A stretch of DNA of 64,000 bases, taken from the NCBI GenBank assembly GCA_018292915.2, contig JACVVK020000206.1:593501-657500 (forward strand), written 5' to 3'. Shown here in pieces: positions 49,265-62,176 of the stretch (positions within the stretch are counted from its first letter, which is position 1; every line of letters starts with the position of its first letter). A program made the translations under genes and the position numbers. Origin of the DNA: Batillaria attramentaria. Taxonomy: Eukaryota > Mollusca > Gastropoda > Batillariidae. Under the pieces are notes generated by a model. It was given only the letters and a program-made list of their open reading frames with translations. It made no database searches and was not told where the DNA came from.

Positions 49265-49301
<37 letters not shown>
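48595..49301. repeat. Diverged tandem triplication with (TG)n blocks
   Basis: Three copies of a unit containing gggtggagga(c/a)a, aagacagcc or ataacagcc, and gctggatggggtggagt occur near 48610-48665, 48755-48805 and 49155-49200. (TG)n arrays with CGCG ends separate them (48677-48735, 48858-48946, 49094-49137, 49239-49301). Confidence 0.8.
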
Positions 49302-49854
49302 GCCTCCCCACCAGGAGTAAACCAAGGCGTGAAGTATGTCTGAGCCAGTGAATGGCGTTACGCAACATCTGGAGCGAGTTTTGGACCAGTGGCGGGAGAT
49401 TTACCGGAGCCGCCAGCCAGCCAGTCAGCGATGGTCGTGTAAGGACTCGATCCCCGCGTAGCCGGCATCTGGTTTTACTTGGCTTTGCTTAGCTAACCTT
49501 GCCTCCCCGCCCACCCTCACCTTGTCTCACCCCAGTATCACTTCCCTATTCCCGTTTATCCTCATGCAGAACGGTTGAATCGCTTTGTGTGTATCGGCAT
49601 AGTTCCGACCAAGGCGGGGCATCAAAACGTCGCATCCGTCGGCTGAAGATTTTAGTCAGCTGATTACGTCCATGTCGTTTGTCAATAAAGACGTCAGTGT
49701 ACGTATTACGGATTTATTTTTAATGTGGCTTGTCGGCCAAACAAAACGTGTTTCCTCTTTGGGGACCGGTAACGTCATCATCATCACCACTACATATCAT
49801 CATCACCATCACTATTATTATTATTATTGTTAATTGTAGGCTGTGGGTTAATAT

Positions 49855-50094
49855 GAGGTAGCGCGTTGGACTTAGTCGCTGCTTTACGGAACGGTCGTCA
49901 CTGCTGTTACGGCGAAGCCGTGGCCGCCGGGCGGGTTCGAGCCCAGGTCACGAGCTTATGATATGTGACGCTGGTTTTTCCTGGCTACCGGGCTGCTCAT
50001 CGAAGATTTCTCTCCGGGTTATTCGGCTTCCCTCCCCCATCAAAAACAACAACTTGACAGCAGCAGCAACAACAACAACAACAACAACAACAAG
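49855..50094 (+). mobile_element. Probable SINE with (CAA)n tail
   Basis: A tRNA-like head with GGGTTCGAGCCCAG (B box) is followed by tttctctccgggttattcgg cttccctccccc and a (CAA)n tail. The head is unusual and no target duplication was found, so the boundaries are approximate. Confidence 0.5.
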
Positions 50095-51815
50095 ACCGCT
50101 ATAGGTATAGGTTGGGTGGCGCTGTACCGGCCAGGCTCAGCGACGAGCTTCCGAAGGGGGAACTTGAGCAGCCCGAATTTCCCGAAAAGGGCACTAAAGT
50201 AGTAAAAGAAATACATATTATAAGCAGCATTATTATAGCTGCTTCTGACTGAAACGTTCTATTCAGTCTGCATGGCCGGAATTTCTGAGTCACTGGCCAG
50301 GACTGAATAAATCCTTATAACTGAACTGGGTTAAACATGTGCTGCACACGATATCCAAATCGTCTCCAGACGGAAAGAGCCCCAGTTAAGTTCACTGAGC
50401 CGGCTCAGCCTCGCATGTGGTCTGCAAGGTGGGTATGAAAAGACTTTCCCCCCTTACGAGCGGCCAAAAGGCAACCGCAGGAAGTGACTCGCGCCGTCCC
50501 CATTGCGACGAAGACGTCACTCGGCTCTAGAAAGGTTATAGTGGTAGGCTAAAATAAACACAGCCACCGAGTCGTCTGCCTGTGCTCAGTGCAGTGCAGA
50601 GGCAAGCATCTGATTGAAGAAAACGTCGGACAGACGAGCGGAGAGTTTAGCAGAGAGAGGTGGAATGTGACAAAAGCCTGAAAAAAGCGAACACTTCTTT
50701 TCAGGTGGCGTGACTGGACTCAGGCGGCTGGCTGCTGCTTTCTGACTCCCTCAGCCATTCCCGGCGGGCGACGGCGGGAACCAAACCGCGGAGAAGAAGG
50801 GTCAAGTTCGGCAAAAACTTTCTTTTCGTTTCCAGTAACAGGGCTCTCGGTCATTTTTCTACACGATGTGTTTATGCGGTTCAGTTCGGTTCACCGGCTT
50901 CAAAATGGCATCTCTGCTCTCGGAAAAGCCCATTATATGATCCGTCCCGTCTCTCGGCTCAAAAGTCTCCCTAGCCGGCCACCGACTGACTGAGATTGTC
51001 ACAGAAACTGTCAAGTTCAGTTTCGTCTAGTTCACAAGGGCCCAGTTCAGACGCTCTTTCAGGGTCGAGCGTCGACCACTCTGCCGTGTAATCAGTGGCA
51101 AACCACATTAAGTCCATTGACGTCATTTGAGGAATAGGACCAGTATGTCATTACTGACGTCATTTGCCATTACACGACAGTACTGCCTTCTTGCATGCCT
51201 CTACTAAGTACTCGGGAGGTGGCCTTTATTATGGTAGGCTGATGACAGCTGCTTTGCTCTTGCAAACCGGCTGCCGTCTCAGCGGGTACGTTCGTACGCC
51301 GAGCTCACTTATATTCTGCCCGTCTACTTTTCACCATTACCGTGACACTACGGCTGGAGGACTGATTCAGTGAAACAATCTTTCACTCTAAACTAAAGCA
51401 GATTTAATACATCTGAAAATTCAAACGGATTAACTGAGTGTAGTTTACTGACTTCCATGCGGAGTCACTGACTCTCGCTGAAACGAGTGAGAGAACGATC
51501 CGGCACCACTCAACAACCACAGGAACTCAGGATAGACTCCATGTGCAGTCTGAGTGAGTGAGCCGTATACGTACCTTCCATTGTTCCACTATCGGAAGTG
51601 GAGTATTAGCCTATTGTTACGTCCTCTTCAGTGAAATACGAAGACACAGAAAAGGGCAGATGACTCAGAAAAGGGCGGATGTTGGGTGGTTGACCCGGAA
51701 ATCTCTTCCCCTGCCGGCGACTCAGATATGATCAGCGCGGCGATCGAGGTACACATGTGCCAAAATAAGTACACCGTTGATCAGCGTTTTACTGGGATTC
51801 CCGTGTTACTGTTTT
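50095..51815. other. Flank without recognised gene
   Basis: CpG-rich and free of long microsatellites. It contains a CRE-like gacgtcac at 50513-50520 and aaaatggc at 50902, but no continuing frame or splice pattern that would make a gene. Confidence 0.55.
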
Positions 51816-51830
51816 AGAAGAGACGACTGA

Positions 51831-52003
51831 GGTTGGGTGGGTGTTTGGGAGTTTAACGTCCTTTTCCACCACGTAAGGGTGATATCAAAGCCGGGACAAC
51901 AAGAAAAAGGCCAGCACAAATATTTGGCCCCAGCCGGGACTCGAACTCACGACCCGAGCATTGAGAGTCCAACGCTCTATCATTCGGCCACCCCGGCTCC
52001 CCC
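51831..52003 (-). mobile_element. SINE (ACCC-tail family) with 15-bp target duplication
   Basis: Minus-strand full copy. Flanks agaagagacgactga (51816-51830) and agaagaaacgactga (52004-52018) differ at one base. Confidence 0.93.
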
Positions 52004-52074
52004 AGAAGAAACGACTGAATGGCTTTGAAGACAGAAAGAGTGAACATGGGATAAATTTTAGTTAAGCTGAATAG

Positions 52075-52160
52075 CCAGATACGGTGGTCTAGTGGTTAAC
52101 ACTTCGTACCAATGCGAGAAGTCAGGTTCCGGCGAGTCTCACTTGGGGCAAAGTCCCCCC
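52075..52160 (+). mobile_element. Possible tRNA-derived SINE head
   Basis: The plus strand reads cggtggtctagtggttaaca then cttcgtacc, an A-box-like start resembling the type at 38036-38318, followed by ggttccggcgagtctc. The rest is not recognisable. Confidence 0.45.
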
Positions 52161-53280
52161 CCCCCCTCACTCTCGCATCAAACACGAGTATAATCAATGT
52201 TCAACACTCCCACCAAGCCAAATTTGAATCCATTAGTTGATTATTATTACTGATATTAATGGGGCCACTGGTGCACACTGACCCCATACTTACTTCCTAT
52301 AGGAACTGAGGTAAAAAAAAAATCATATTGAACGTGAAGGTTTTCCCCGATGCACTAAGAATGGAGACGGACGGAGTAAGACCAAAACGGGTATCCCAGC
52401 ATGTACAGTGCACTCCGGCTTTGCTCAGACCCTAGGCCTAGCACACATGCGTATATATATATGTAGTAAGTATTCGTTTATGCACCTTCGTGTGCAGTGG
52501 GGGTGGCCGGGCACGATAAGATCACTCACCAGCGTGCCAAGTACAATACACAGACAAGGATTCCTTTCATCAGGCACGCCCGGCGTACCAAATTTACGCT
52601 CCGTCCCGGCACACGCTACCTGCATTTTTTTTTCTCTCTCTTTTTTTCGCACTCACTATCCTAGTCGGGCGATTAGAGCGCAACTGACTGTAGGCCGGGT
52701 GCCAAAAATACCCAGGTAGCCGCAGTGTGGCCTATAAATGCCGTGCCCAAAATAGCAACTCCTTTGCCAAATCCGTTTTTTGCCCCTCGGGTGTTATCGG
52801 GGCAATATTTTTCAGCGGGATAGCGGGATGCCAAGGGATATACGGCGCGAACTGTTCTCCGCTGGCCCTGTCATTAGACTTGGTGATGGAAACGGCATGG
52901 GACGTTTCAGATGCTGATAACAAGTTTACGTTCTGTTTCAAATTTCCATCTTTCGTTGGATGAAGCTGGTCCTCTGCTGTGTGTTACGTCAGTTATATTC
53001 TCTTCCTTCTTTTCATTGGAATCCTGAGAGATAGCATGCGACTGGGGCAGTCGCCGTACGCGGGTAGGCGATAAAGATACCAGGACTGAAAGTGAACAAA
53101 AAAAGGATTCTCAGTTACGCTAGAACTTGATTTTCAACTGAGTCTATCTGTGGTTCACATCAAATGTGCACTGTCTTATCTGAGATTTTGTAGCAGGAAA
53201 TGTAGCAGTTAATCATGTTGTTTCATTCAATAACCCCATACACCAGTTTCTGCGTTTGGGAGACTGGCGATGATTCCAGC
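52161..53280. other. Flank without recognised features
   Basis: C run at 52155-52166, A run at 52313-52322, otherwise unremarkable non-coding sequence. Confidence 0.6.
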
Positions 53281-53289
53281 AGACAGCAC

Positions 53290-53490
53290 GGCAATATTAC
53301 CCCAATATTGCCCCAACATTGGCTCCTTTATTGGGGCAATGTTGGTTTACAATATTGGACCAATGTTGGAAGTGCAAATCGGTCTAATATTAGAGCAATA
53401 TTGGATTTTTCATTGGATCCAATGTAAATCCAATATTAGTCCAATATTGGTGCAATGTTGGTCCTGTATTCCTCCAACATTGGCTGAACG
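53290..53490. repeat. Cluster of CAATATTGG/CCAATATTGC palindromic motifs
   Basis: About a dozen variants of (C)CAATATTGG, CAATGTTGG, CAACATTGG and TCTAATATTA occur every 12-25 bp across 200 bp, on both strands because the motif is nearly self-complementary. The block is much more AT-rich than its surroundings. Confidence 0.8.
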
Positions 53491-53876
53491 CTAACTCGGG
53501 AACCAAGCCAATGATAGCTCGACCTCTTAGCCACGTGACTGGGGTTATGTGGACGCTGGCCATCTGGCTGAGAACCCACCTCTGTGAAAGACGGCTAGAA
53601 AGTCACCTATAATCCACATTTACGAAATGGAGACTGGCTAATAATGACTGAACTGGGGCCCGGTTGACAACGAAGACTATGAAGCCGTCACACAGCAGTC
53701 AAAATTCTAGATAAAGCCTTTTTTTTTTTTTTTTTTTTTACGTTCTTCTCCCGAAGGGTTACCTTGTAGGGCTCACTGATGAGCCATTGTCATCGCCGAG
53801 TTTGTCCTTTCGTGTCCGTAGTGTATACAAAATATCTCAAGATCACTGCGTATGATATGGATTTTCATCACGCACG

Positions 53877-53940
53877 CAAGCACGCACGCACACACACTCA
53901 GTGTACACAGCAGTTGACGGACTCGAGAGACTGGGACTGA

Positions 53941-53976
<36 letters not shown>

Positions 53977-53990
53977 CGGTGTGTGTGACG

Positions 53991-54034
<44 letters not shown>

Positions 54035-54036
54035 GC
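53877..54036. repeat. (CA)n, (GT)n with GTGACGGT interruptions, and (GA)n
   Basis: (GT)n at 53942-53974, two gtgacggtgtgt units, (GT)n again, then (GA)n to 54035. Confidence 0.95.
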
Positions 54037-57000
54037 TGAGCTGAGCTACATATCCAGTCATTCAATCACTTTGCAGACTGTATGCGGCCTTTGTAAGCAT
54101 CCAGATACTGCGTCGTCAGGTCGTGACGAGGCGGCCGGGCCGGGACACCTGTTGCCGGCAGCAGTGCAAGCAGTGGCCACTGACAACAGATAACCTGACA
54201 CCAGCTTAGTCAGTGCACGGCATCAGTCGGTGATGTCACAAGTACGTGACTCATCCCGATGGCATTTGCAATATCATTTGACGTGCGCTATTTTCCATAA
54301 CTGAACCTCAAACAGCTGAAGAGCCGCGAGATATCTAAAAATCAGTTAATGATTTCAAGGTTACTCTTGATGATATGCAGTGAACAACTGAAAACAAAAC
54401 GACAACTGTGCTCAGCACAACAACATTAAGAAACAAAAATCAAGTCAAACACTTTTAGGCAAGCATTTGAACTGATCAACAAGGAGGAACCTCAGTCACT
54501 GCCGACTGAGTTTGCTGCAGTGTTTCGCGGCTGATGTCACAGTTACGCTTCCATGCACACCGGCACACACACACACACACACACACACACCTGGCAAAAC
54601 TACATTTATCGCCAATACACTGCGTCAAAACTCTTCTGCCAACTTGAAAGCGTTTGTCGTAGTCTGCAAAGTTGTTGTGTCCTTCGGCGGCGAAAACACC
54701 ACCGCAATGGCCGGCACGCTGAACCTACACAGAGGTCATCTTCAGTTCCAACCCTTACTCCCCCCCCCCCCCCCGGCCGGTCCGCCCAAAACGGCACCGA
54801 ACTTCACTGTAAACATTGAATGTCTTGTCGATAACAATAAAACAGCCTTCCAGTTTTACATGGTGTGAAAGAGCTCTGTTCAGTGGTTTTCAACAAGCGT
54901 AATGGGCGAAGTCTGGCGACTGTGAACTATCGGTATCAGAAAGTCTGGCATGGGAACAGCCTGCCTTGCAATCAGCGCTGAATCTCCAGAAAGCCAGCTC
55001 GTTGCCTCTCACAGGCCGGTTTTGGCACGTGCAGCTCGGAGGATGCACAGGGAATCTGCACGTAGTCAATACATGACTGATTATCGACCAGGGACCACTG
55101 ACTGGCCACCGTTTGTTCAGTGTTTACTTGTCTGGTAGTAACGTAGCTTAAATTCGTGGTCGGCTTATCTTTGTGGAACATTTGCCGACCTGTTCAGTAC
55201 ATACTATACTACTGAGTAACTTGATAATAACTAACTAGCATTGGCGCTCACTTTTACCATTTCAAGGGGCGGATTCACTGAGACCGTAGCGAACTGTTTC
55301 CGTTTGGCGGGTAACAGCAACGCCGGAATAGTGACTGGTTTGGACAGTTCCGTGGTTTACTACTGGAGTAGCCGGTCGGACTCAGTGATGGCCGGGCCGG
55401 CGTGCAGTCCTCCACTCAGTCCGGCCGAGACTGCGGCAAAGAAACTAAGATTCTCTTTCTTTCTCCCCCCCCCCCCCTCTCTCTCTCTCTTTGCTGACTA
55501 ACGGTACTTTTGGTAACCGCTTATGATATGAATTCTCTGGTTAGCAATAAATCCGGCGTTTGTGACCACTTTAGCAGAATTAACTTTTCCTGTTGCCCCG
55601 CGAAACCCGGCCCTCCTCCTCAGTCACGGGCCACGCCGGTCGGCAACAAGAATCACATGTACCTTCAACCAAGTCAATTGAGCGACTGGGCGCCGCTTGG
55701 CCTGTGCAATGCGGAGATCGATCCATGGCCACTAGCCGGCCTTGACAACTGAAGATTACACTCGATTATATATATAAGTCTTCAGTGGCTTCCTTACTTT
55801 TCTTTTACCGAGAAGGAACTGGATTTTAAAAAAAGGTACTAGTTTCAGTAGCAGCGTACACTGAGTCTGTGTCGTGCAGGGTTCAGTGACAGTGAAAACC
55901 CCTTAGGTCGGGCCTTGCCAGAGTCGTGGTTATAGAGAACGACAAGCTATATGATGTTCATATCCTGTTGGAAATAACGGAGTTATATTGAAAGACCTGA
56001 ACCGGGGTCAGGATACTTGACTTGGTCCAGCATCGCTGATAAAAGGACAAGCCAGGGTAGGGCGGCCGTGGTGGAACATTGGCTCCATTCACTACTGGCT
56101 GTCACATCATTATGCGAACGTGCTCCGTCTAGCAACATCGGTATCACTGTGGCACAAGGCCCTCAGTCTGCTCCATAAACAGCCAAGCCAGGATCGGCCT
56201 TGGTGGATGGTGTACACACAGAGTTTGATGAGAACTACAGGCAAGATAGTGTCATCGGTGTCACTGGATCCTGTCCTATCTGGCACGCACAGCCAACAGG
56301 AAGGAAACCTATACCCGGGCCGGCCATACACAGCGGGGAGCGGATGAAGAAACGCCGGACACTTAGTTCCCTCTATAATGACGACAAAGCCTCTTTATAA
56401 ATGGCGGGTTATGTGCGTTTGTGGTGGTGTTGCGGCTTGAGCGGCATTTATGAAAGACTCAGTGAGACTCCGCATCGCTTTGCATTGTAACGTCTTTGTT
56501 TATTAACTCTTCAGAGCCCGACCCCCCCCCCTCCCCCACCCGACCACTACATGATAAGACTGGTTCAAACTGAGAACAAGCCACTGCACACCAGTAGGAG
56601 CCACGACAAGCCACTGTTACGCAAGGCGTGAGACCGCTGGATAGTGGCTTCAAGGGGCTTTCAGTGATCTGAAGATTTCAGTAAAAATGCGATTTTTGCA
56701 GGGGCGTTTCAAGAGTTAAAGAACGGCATAACTGATTCGATGGGTTTTACGAAAAGTGGACGGATATCAGTGGGTAATCATAGACTGGTGTTGTATATTT
56801 TTGTTCCATGACCATAGTATGGGAAATTTGGGCTGCTTCCCACTGGGGAAACACGTCGCCATTTCAAATGCACTGCGCCAGCCATTGTTTTCTCTTGCTC
56901 CTGCGTACATAGTATCCTTGCTTGTACTCTGCGGCCCCAGCCTTTCCAACGGAACGGGATTTTTAACGTGCACACTTGATATTCATGCATGCACTTGTAT

Positions 57001-58200
57001 CCACAGGCAAGACAGACAGCCGGCACCGTAATCTTAATCACGACACTCTTTGCCGGGTAGGGCTGCCAGTGACTACTAATGCTTTGTGCCAGTGCAGCCC
57101 GGGCTTGAACATAAAAAATACAGCCCGAAAATAGCAGATTTCCATTCGCGTTTGTGCAGTCAGCATAAATTCAGCAACAAACGTTCTCAGTATTGACCAT
57201 AACGATATCGATCTGTGAAGACGGCTGATAGCGGGAAATTATCACCGCCGGGCTTGCAAAATCACCTAACAACCAAACCCTAATGGATAAAAACTGTACA
57301 CACTGAGGTTAAACTCATACTACATCTCCTTTCTTACAATATGTCAAGCTAAGCACTCTCCCTGAATCAGTGGTCGCAGTGGGCACATGTACATTTGTAT
57401 GTGTATCACTTTACGGCGCGCTCGAGGCCCTAATGTCGACTGATGTGAAACAAAGCGACTGTTGTGTGGTCAGAACACGCGACAGAAGTTCTCAGTCTTG
57501 CCCGAAGTGGGACTTGAAACTCCGGCCGACCAACGCTGGGGATCGTCAGTTCTGGGCAATACAGTACCCGGGCTACCGTCACTGACACGGACACAAAGAG
57601 CTCATTATACATGTAGAAAAACAGGGAACAAATACACACGTTTTCTGCTTTATTATGCTTGTGTGATTCACCGCCAGTTTAACACAGCCACTGAACATTT
57701 TTGAACTAAAAACAGATGCTATGTAATTTCAGATTGCCTTGTCCGCCGGCATCCGGCGGGCAAGTCGACTGAGTCAGTACTGGTTTATGCATGTACTTGA
57801 ACGTAGTAAGGAATTTACACCACTCGGTCATCCAAACAGTAGTCCATTATCCACGGTTTGATCGACCGACTTTCGGTTACCGGCCTCTACCGAGGGGTCT
57901 TCTCAAAAGTATGTTTGTTACTGGCAACTGATGCATTCGTTGTAAGCCGCGCGAAGGGTCAGTGTGTGTGTTTTGTTGCGCGGGCCGGGGTTACGCCGTC
58001 AAGCAACGGGACTAGTTTATCTCTGGATTCTTCAGGCTCGGGGACTCAGCTGACTTCACTCGACGTTACTATGTCAAATTAAACTTGGCTTACTTCAGGG
58101 CGTTTCAGTCCGAAACTATGATGTACACGGCGCTGATATATCATTGTTGCAAAAGGGAAGACTTCAGTGTTGTCAGTTACTGTCTATTGGTGTGTGCGGC
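54037..58200. other. Longest flank stretch without an assigned element
   Basis: CpG-rich non-coding sequence with a (CA)n at 54563-54590, C runs at 54762-54774, 55467-55477 and 56521-56530, and scattered ACTG/CAGT words. Overlapping open frames on both strands at 56756-57041 show no domain I know. An agggctgccagtga near 57060 resembles the tip of the transposon at 22872 but has no partner end. Confidence 0.55.
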
Positions 58201-58207
58201 CATGGCC

Positions 58208-58208
<1 letters not shown>

Positions 58209-58238
<30 letters not shown>

Positions 58239-58307
58239 CAGTGTGTGTGAGGTGTGTCAGTGTGTACGTGTCTGTGCCACGGTGTGTGTGTGAGTGTGTG
58301 TGTGTGC

Positions 58308-58379
<72 letters not shown>
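58209..58379. repeat. (GT)n arrays with CCA/CAGT interruptions
   Basis: Four (GT)n blocks separated by gccaagtg, gccgtg and tcagtg. A G-rich tract at 58637-58695 and a G run at 58974-58992 follow further on. Confidence 0.95.
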
Positions 58380-59702
58380 CCTGTGTCAGTTTCATCTGGC
58401 CATCAGACTTAGAACTTGAGTCCTTGCTGTGAAATGCCCGTGCTGCAAGGCTCGTCCGCACGTTGGCTAACACCGAGGAAACGAAATCCACGACACGTAC
58501 ATGCATTATACAGTATAACATCCACAACGGACATCAGCCATCTGAGGTCGGATGCTTTATGTGTGCAGCGTCGTGATTACACGCAGCGGTGCGCCGGCCG
58601 ATCGAAACGAGGACAAGGGAGCGCCGGATGGTGATGGTGGGGGGCGTGGTGGTGGGTGGGAGAGGGGATGGGGAGGGAGGAAGGGTGTCGGACGAGGTGG
58701 GTGACACATGCAAAAGATAAGCACGAGCACAACGATGCACACTAACATGCACACAACCGGGCGAGATGCAGCACACTTGAAAACTTCACCGGCACAATAC
58801 AAAGCACTATAGACTGATAAGGGTCGTGCATGCGCTTTGGTGCAGACACATAAGCGGTGACACAATGTCTGAACCGTAATCTACACTGACAAACCACAAG
58901 GACAGAATTAAACGACGTGGGAAGAAAAAAACGGGTGCATTAACTCAGGGACGGATCCAGACTGAAGGCGGCGGTGGGGGGGGGGGGGGGGGGTGGATGG
59001 GGGGATAATGGGGGGAGGGGGATCAAACCACTACATTACCACAGTGATGACGATTCTCCTGGTATCATGGGATCCTATTAAGTTTGTCACACAAGGTCAG
59101 TGCGTATGCCATGCCGTGTACCAGTTTGCCGGCCCTCCGTCCGTCGTCAGTTGGCCAAACTGAAGTCGATAAGTGCAGTCTTTCTAACCTTGTCAGTGAG
59201 CAGGCAAACAGTGAGTTAAGGCCGGAATTTTTAAAAGAATGTGCGTCTAGCGATGCGGTTTGCCCCCCACTCCCCCCCCCCCCCCCCCCCGCCGCCAACT
59301 TTTAAAAAAAAGCTGGAAAGAATACGGACAGGGTGAATGAGAGGGCGCACGGCTGAAAGACTGGATCCGCTCTTGATACATGTGTGTACCCCCTGTGGAG
59401 ACTAGGAAAACTAGTGCAGGTCATACAATGACTGAGCAAGGAAGCAGTGGCGGATGGCTCCCTGCTGTCACAGTGTCGTTCTGTCAGTAACAGCAGAAAG
59501 ATAAATGAAGCCCATGTTAACACCCATGTTAAGTTGAGGAAAATCATAAAGCCTGGACGGCACAACAAACCCACCTGTGACGGTGACAAAAGCGGCAGAG
59601 AGACAGACAGAGCGGTGTGGTGGTCGTGTGGGTGGGGGATGGGGGGTGGAGGCAAGTCAGTGGAGGGGTTGGGGTTGGGAGAAGACGGAGACAGTCCATC
59701 AC

Positions 59703-59842
59703 CGGCACACACACACACACACACACACCGTCAACATCACACACACACACACACACACACACACCGTCACTATCACACACACACACCGTCACCATCACAC
59801 ACACACACACACACACCGTCACCATCACACACACACACACAC
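59703..59842. repeat. (CA)n with CCGTCACCATCA higher-order unit
   Basis: Five (CA)n blocks are separated by ccgtcaacatca, ccgtcactatca and two ccgtcaccatca linkers, giving a minisatellite of roughly 30-bp units. Confidence 0.95.
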
Positions 59843-60407
59843 GGATTGAATTAAGGAAACAGGCTAACTGCCCCCATTAAGACCACCGTACCGTGGCCTC
59901 CGCATGCTATGTATCTTTTTGTGAGGTGGGGGATGGGTGGGGGACGGTGTCCCGCGAAATCCAACAATGGCGGCCTTGTCATCACGAAGTGTAGTGCTCA
60001 TTTCCACCGATATTATACGCCCATTACTGATATCAGTCTGCACTTCGACTGAGATGACAACTCATGATAACAAAACAAACAACAATTTACACAGTATAAC
60101 TATTCAGTCCTATTTCCTGCATGCACACACATGCAAAACTCTGACTGATAACCTTCGTCCAGTGACAATCAGGGAGACAGCTAGCCAAAGTGTTGGAACT
60201 CTTCTCGTTTTGAGGCGGGATCGGCTACGTGCCGAAATGCAAGCGATTACATGCTATTGTTTTATTGTTAATTGTCAACCATTGATTGTTTCAATCATTT
60301 GAGCGAACGTTTGCACAATTTTAATCAGCGTTGTCGCCCTGAAATGATCACAAATTCGAGTGTGCGGCTGCAACAAGTGTCCAGTAATTCAGTTGCAGAC
60401 GGAGAGA

Positions 60408-60538
60408 AGCTGTGTGTGTGTCAGGTGTCATCTATGAGTGTGTCAGTGTGTGTCAGTGTGCCGTGCGCACACGCGTGTGCGTGTGCCAGTGTGTGTGTGT
60501 GGGCCAGTCAATGTGTGTGTGCGTGCGTGCGTGCGTGC

Positions 60539-60595
<57 letters not shown>

Positions 60596-60724
60596 CAAGT
60601 TACATACACAGGGGACTCAGACTCGGACACTGATTTTCATGCATGCAGACTAATGTCTAACAGAAAAATGTACTTGGCTAAATACATCACAATTAATAGA
60701 ATAGCTTAAATGTAAATGTAACAA

Positions 60725-60818
<94 letters not shown>
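60408..60818. repeat. Two large (GT)n arrays
   Basis: (GT)n with GTGC tetramers at 60408-60595, and about 44 pure GT units at 60729-60818. Confidence 0.97.
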
Positions 60819-60820
<2 letters not shown>

Positions 60821-60894
60821 GTACAGTATCATGTAAAAGCTCGTTTTGCTACTGCCAATGTACATGTATTAATTGTTGTCGCTCAGTGTTGTTT

Positions 60895-61018
60895 TTGTTG
60901 TTAATGTCATTGTTGCATCTTTTATGCGATGTCAGTCAGTCTTTCCCTTTCACTTTGTCCATTCCTCGACACCCCGATAGGGCAGAAAGGAATAAAATCT
61001 TTTGACTTTGGCTTTGAC
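60895..61018 (+). mobile_element. Possible LINE 3' end
   Basis: The sequence ccgatagggcagaaaggaat, aaaatcttttgactttggct and ttgac looks like a non-LTR 3' UTR with a (TTTGAC)-type tail. No coding part is attached, and this rests on resemblance only. Confidence 0.3.
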
Positions 61019-62040
61019 ATACTCAGTGTCCATAGGAGTGAATGAGAACACTAAAAGTACAAGCATGACCTGTGGGGTGATCGTCAGATGGACTCAGTGC
61101 AGGGGCTGAAATAGTGGCCGAGCGGAGGTAGAGAAGACACTCCCGGCACCGGGTTGGCCGCGTGCAGTAGAGGTGGTTAATTATAATGGATAGTTACTTT
61201 GCACTGATACATAGCCGGCCCGCCACAAGCAAGGTCACCTCGGCTATTGTCTTCCACTAATGTCCTCCACTAATGTCCCGCTTGAGATGCTGACTGATGA
61301 GCACCGTGCCGAGGCTAAGCTGACAGTCGTACCAGCTGACAAGCCCACTGACTGGCAGTGGAAAAGTAATGTGTTTCATGTTTCACGTTCCTCAAGCCTG
61401 CGTTCATTTTAGAGTCCCAGTATCAGTCTATGTTCAGTTTACTTTACTTGAAGGACTGCCTTGCCTTCTTATTTCTATTATTATTAATGTCCAGTTTCAC
61501 TTTATGCAGAGTTATGTTGCTGTAGAATGCTTGGTACTCTGCGGTATGGTCAGTCCGGCCGACGTACATTTTTGGCTCATATCTCAGCAACGACCGTCCG
61601 CAGACGACTCAGTATAGACTGATTTGCACGTGTCGAAATCAATGATGTCATGCCGGCGTTTGTCAAGGTACTGTAAGCAGCCTAGAGGTCGTTTTCGGCC
61701 AAGTTCGAAAAGTTAGCTCGTTACCCTTTGTTCCTAACGCCGCTGCGATGAAAAACTGCCGCTTTCACGAAGCTTCAATATGTTGTTTGCCAGATCAGAA
61801 GGACTGATGTCACTTCACTCACTGACTGATTTGACCATCGTGACTTTGTGGCTTTTAATAGAGGAATACGACTTTCTTTGAGCCTACGGTCCATTCCTGA
61901 ACAGACTGGGACTCGACAAAGCTTCTAAAAATCCGTATAGCTGGTCCTCACAGTCAGCAACTAATTATTAAATAGCGTCGTCTGCTCAGTACGCGATACA
62001 CTACTAGAGCAACATATGGTACGCCGGCCAGAATCACCAC
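61019..62040. other. Flank without recognised features
   Basis: CpG-rich non-coding sequence with a short tandem motif (ttccactaatgtcc/ctccactaatgtcc at about 61250-61276). No gene is supported. Confidence 0.6.
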
Positions 62041-62047
62041 AATCGGT

Positions 62048-62176
62048 TGGGGGGAGTCGGTGGCTCAACGGTTTGAGCCGCGTTGGACTCGAGATCGAAA
62101 GGTCCCGAGTTCGAAACCCGACAGGGTCAAACTTTGTACAGGCCTTTTTCACGTTGCCCCGCTTCCACTGACTGTG
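62048..62176 (+). mobile_element. Diverged tRNA-headed SINE
   Basis: GGGGGGAGTCGGTGGCTCAA with GTTGGACTC and GAGTTCGAAACCCGAC form a tRNA-like head. The following cctttttcacgttgccccg is shared with the ACCC-tail family, but the rest differs. Likely an older subfamily. Confidence 0.65.

Noticed and set aside
50540..50940. Possible promoter and first exon of a plus-strand gene (CRE-like site, aaaATGGC)
   Set aside because: The frame after the ATG stops after 11 codons with no donor site before the stop, and nothing downstream looks like a continuing exon.
56756..57041. Overlapping open frames of about 90 codons on both strands
   Set aside because: No recognisable domain and no splice or start context. 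Frames open on both strands at once are typical of chance in GC-richer DNA.
57058..57140. Second copy of the AGGGCTGCCACT transposon
   Set aside because: Only agggctgcca matches, followed by unrelated sequence, and no matching right end or 8-bp duplication was found.
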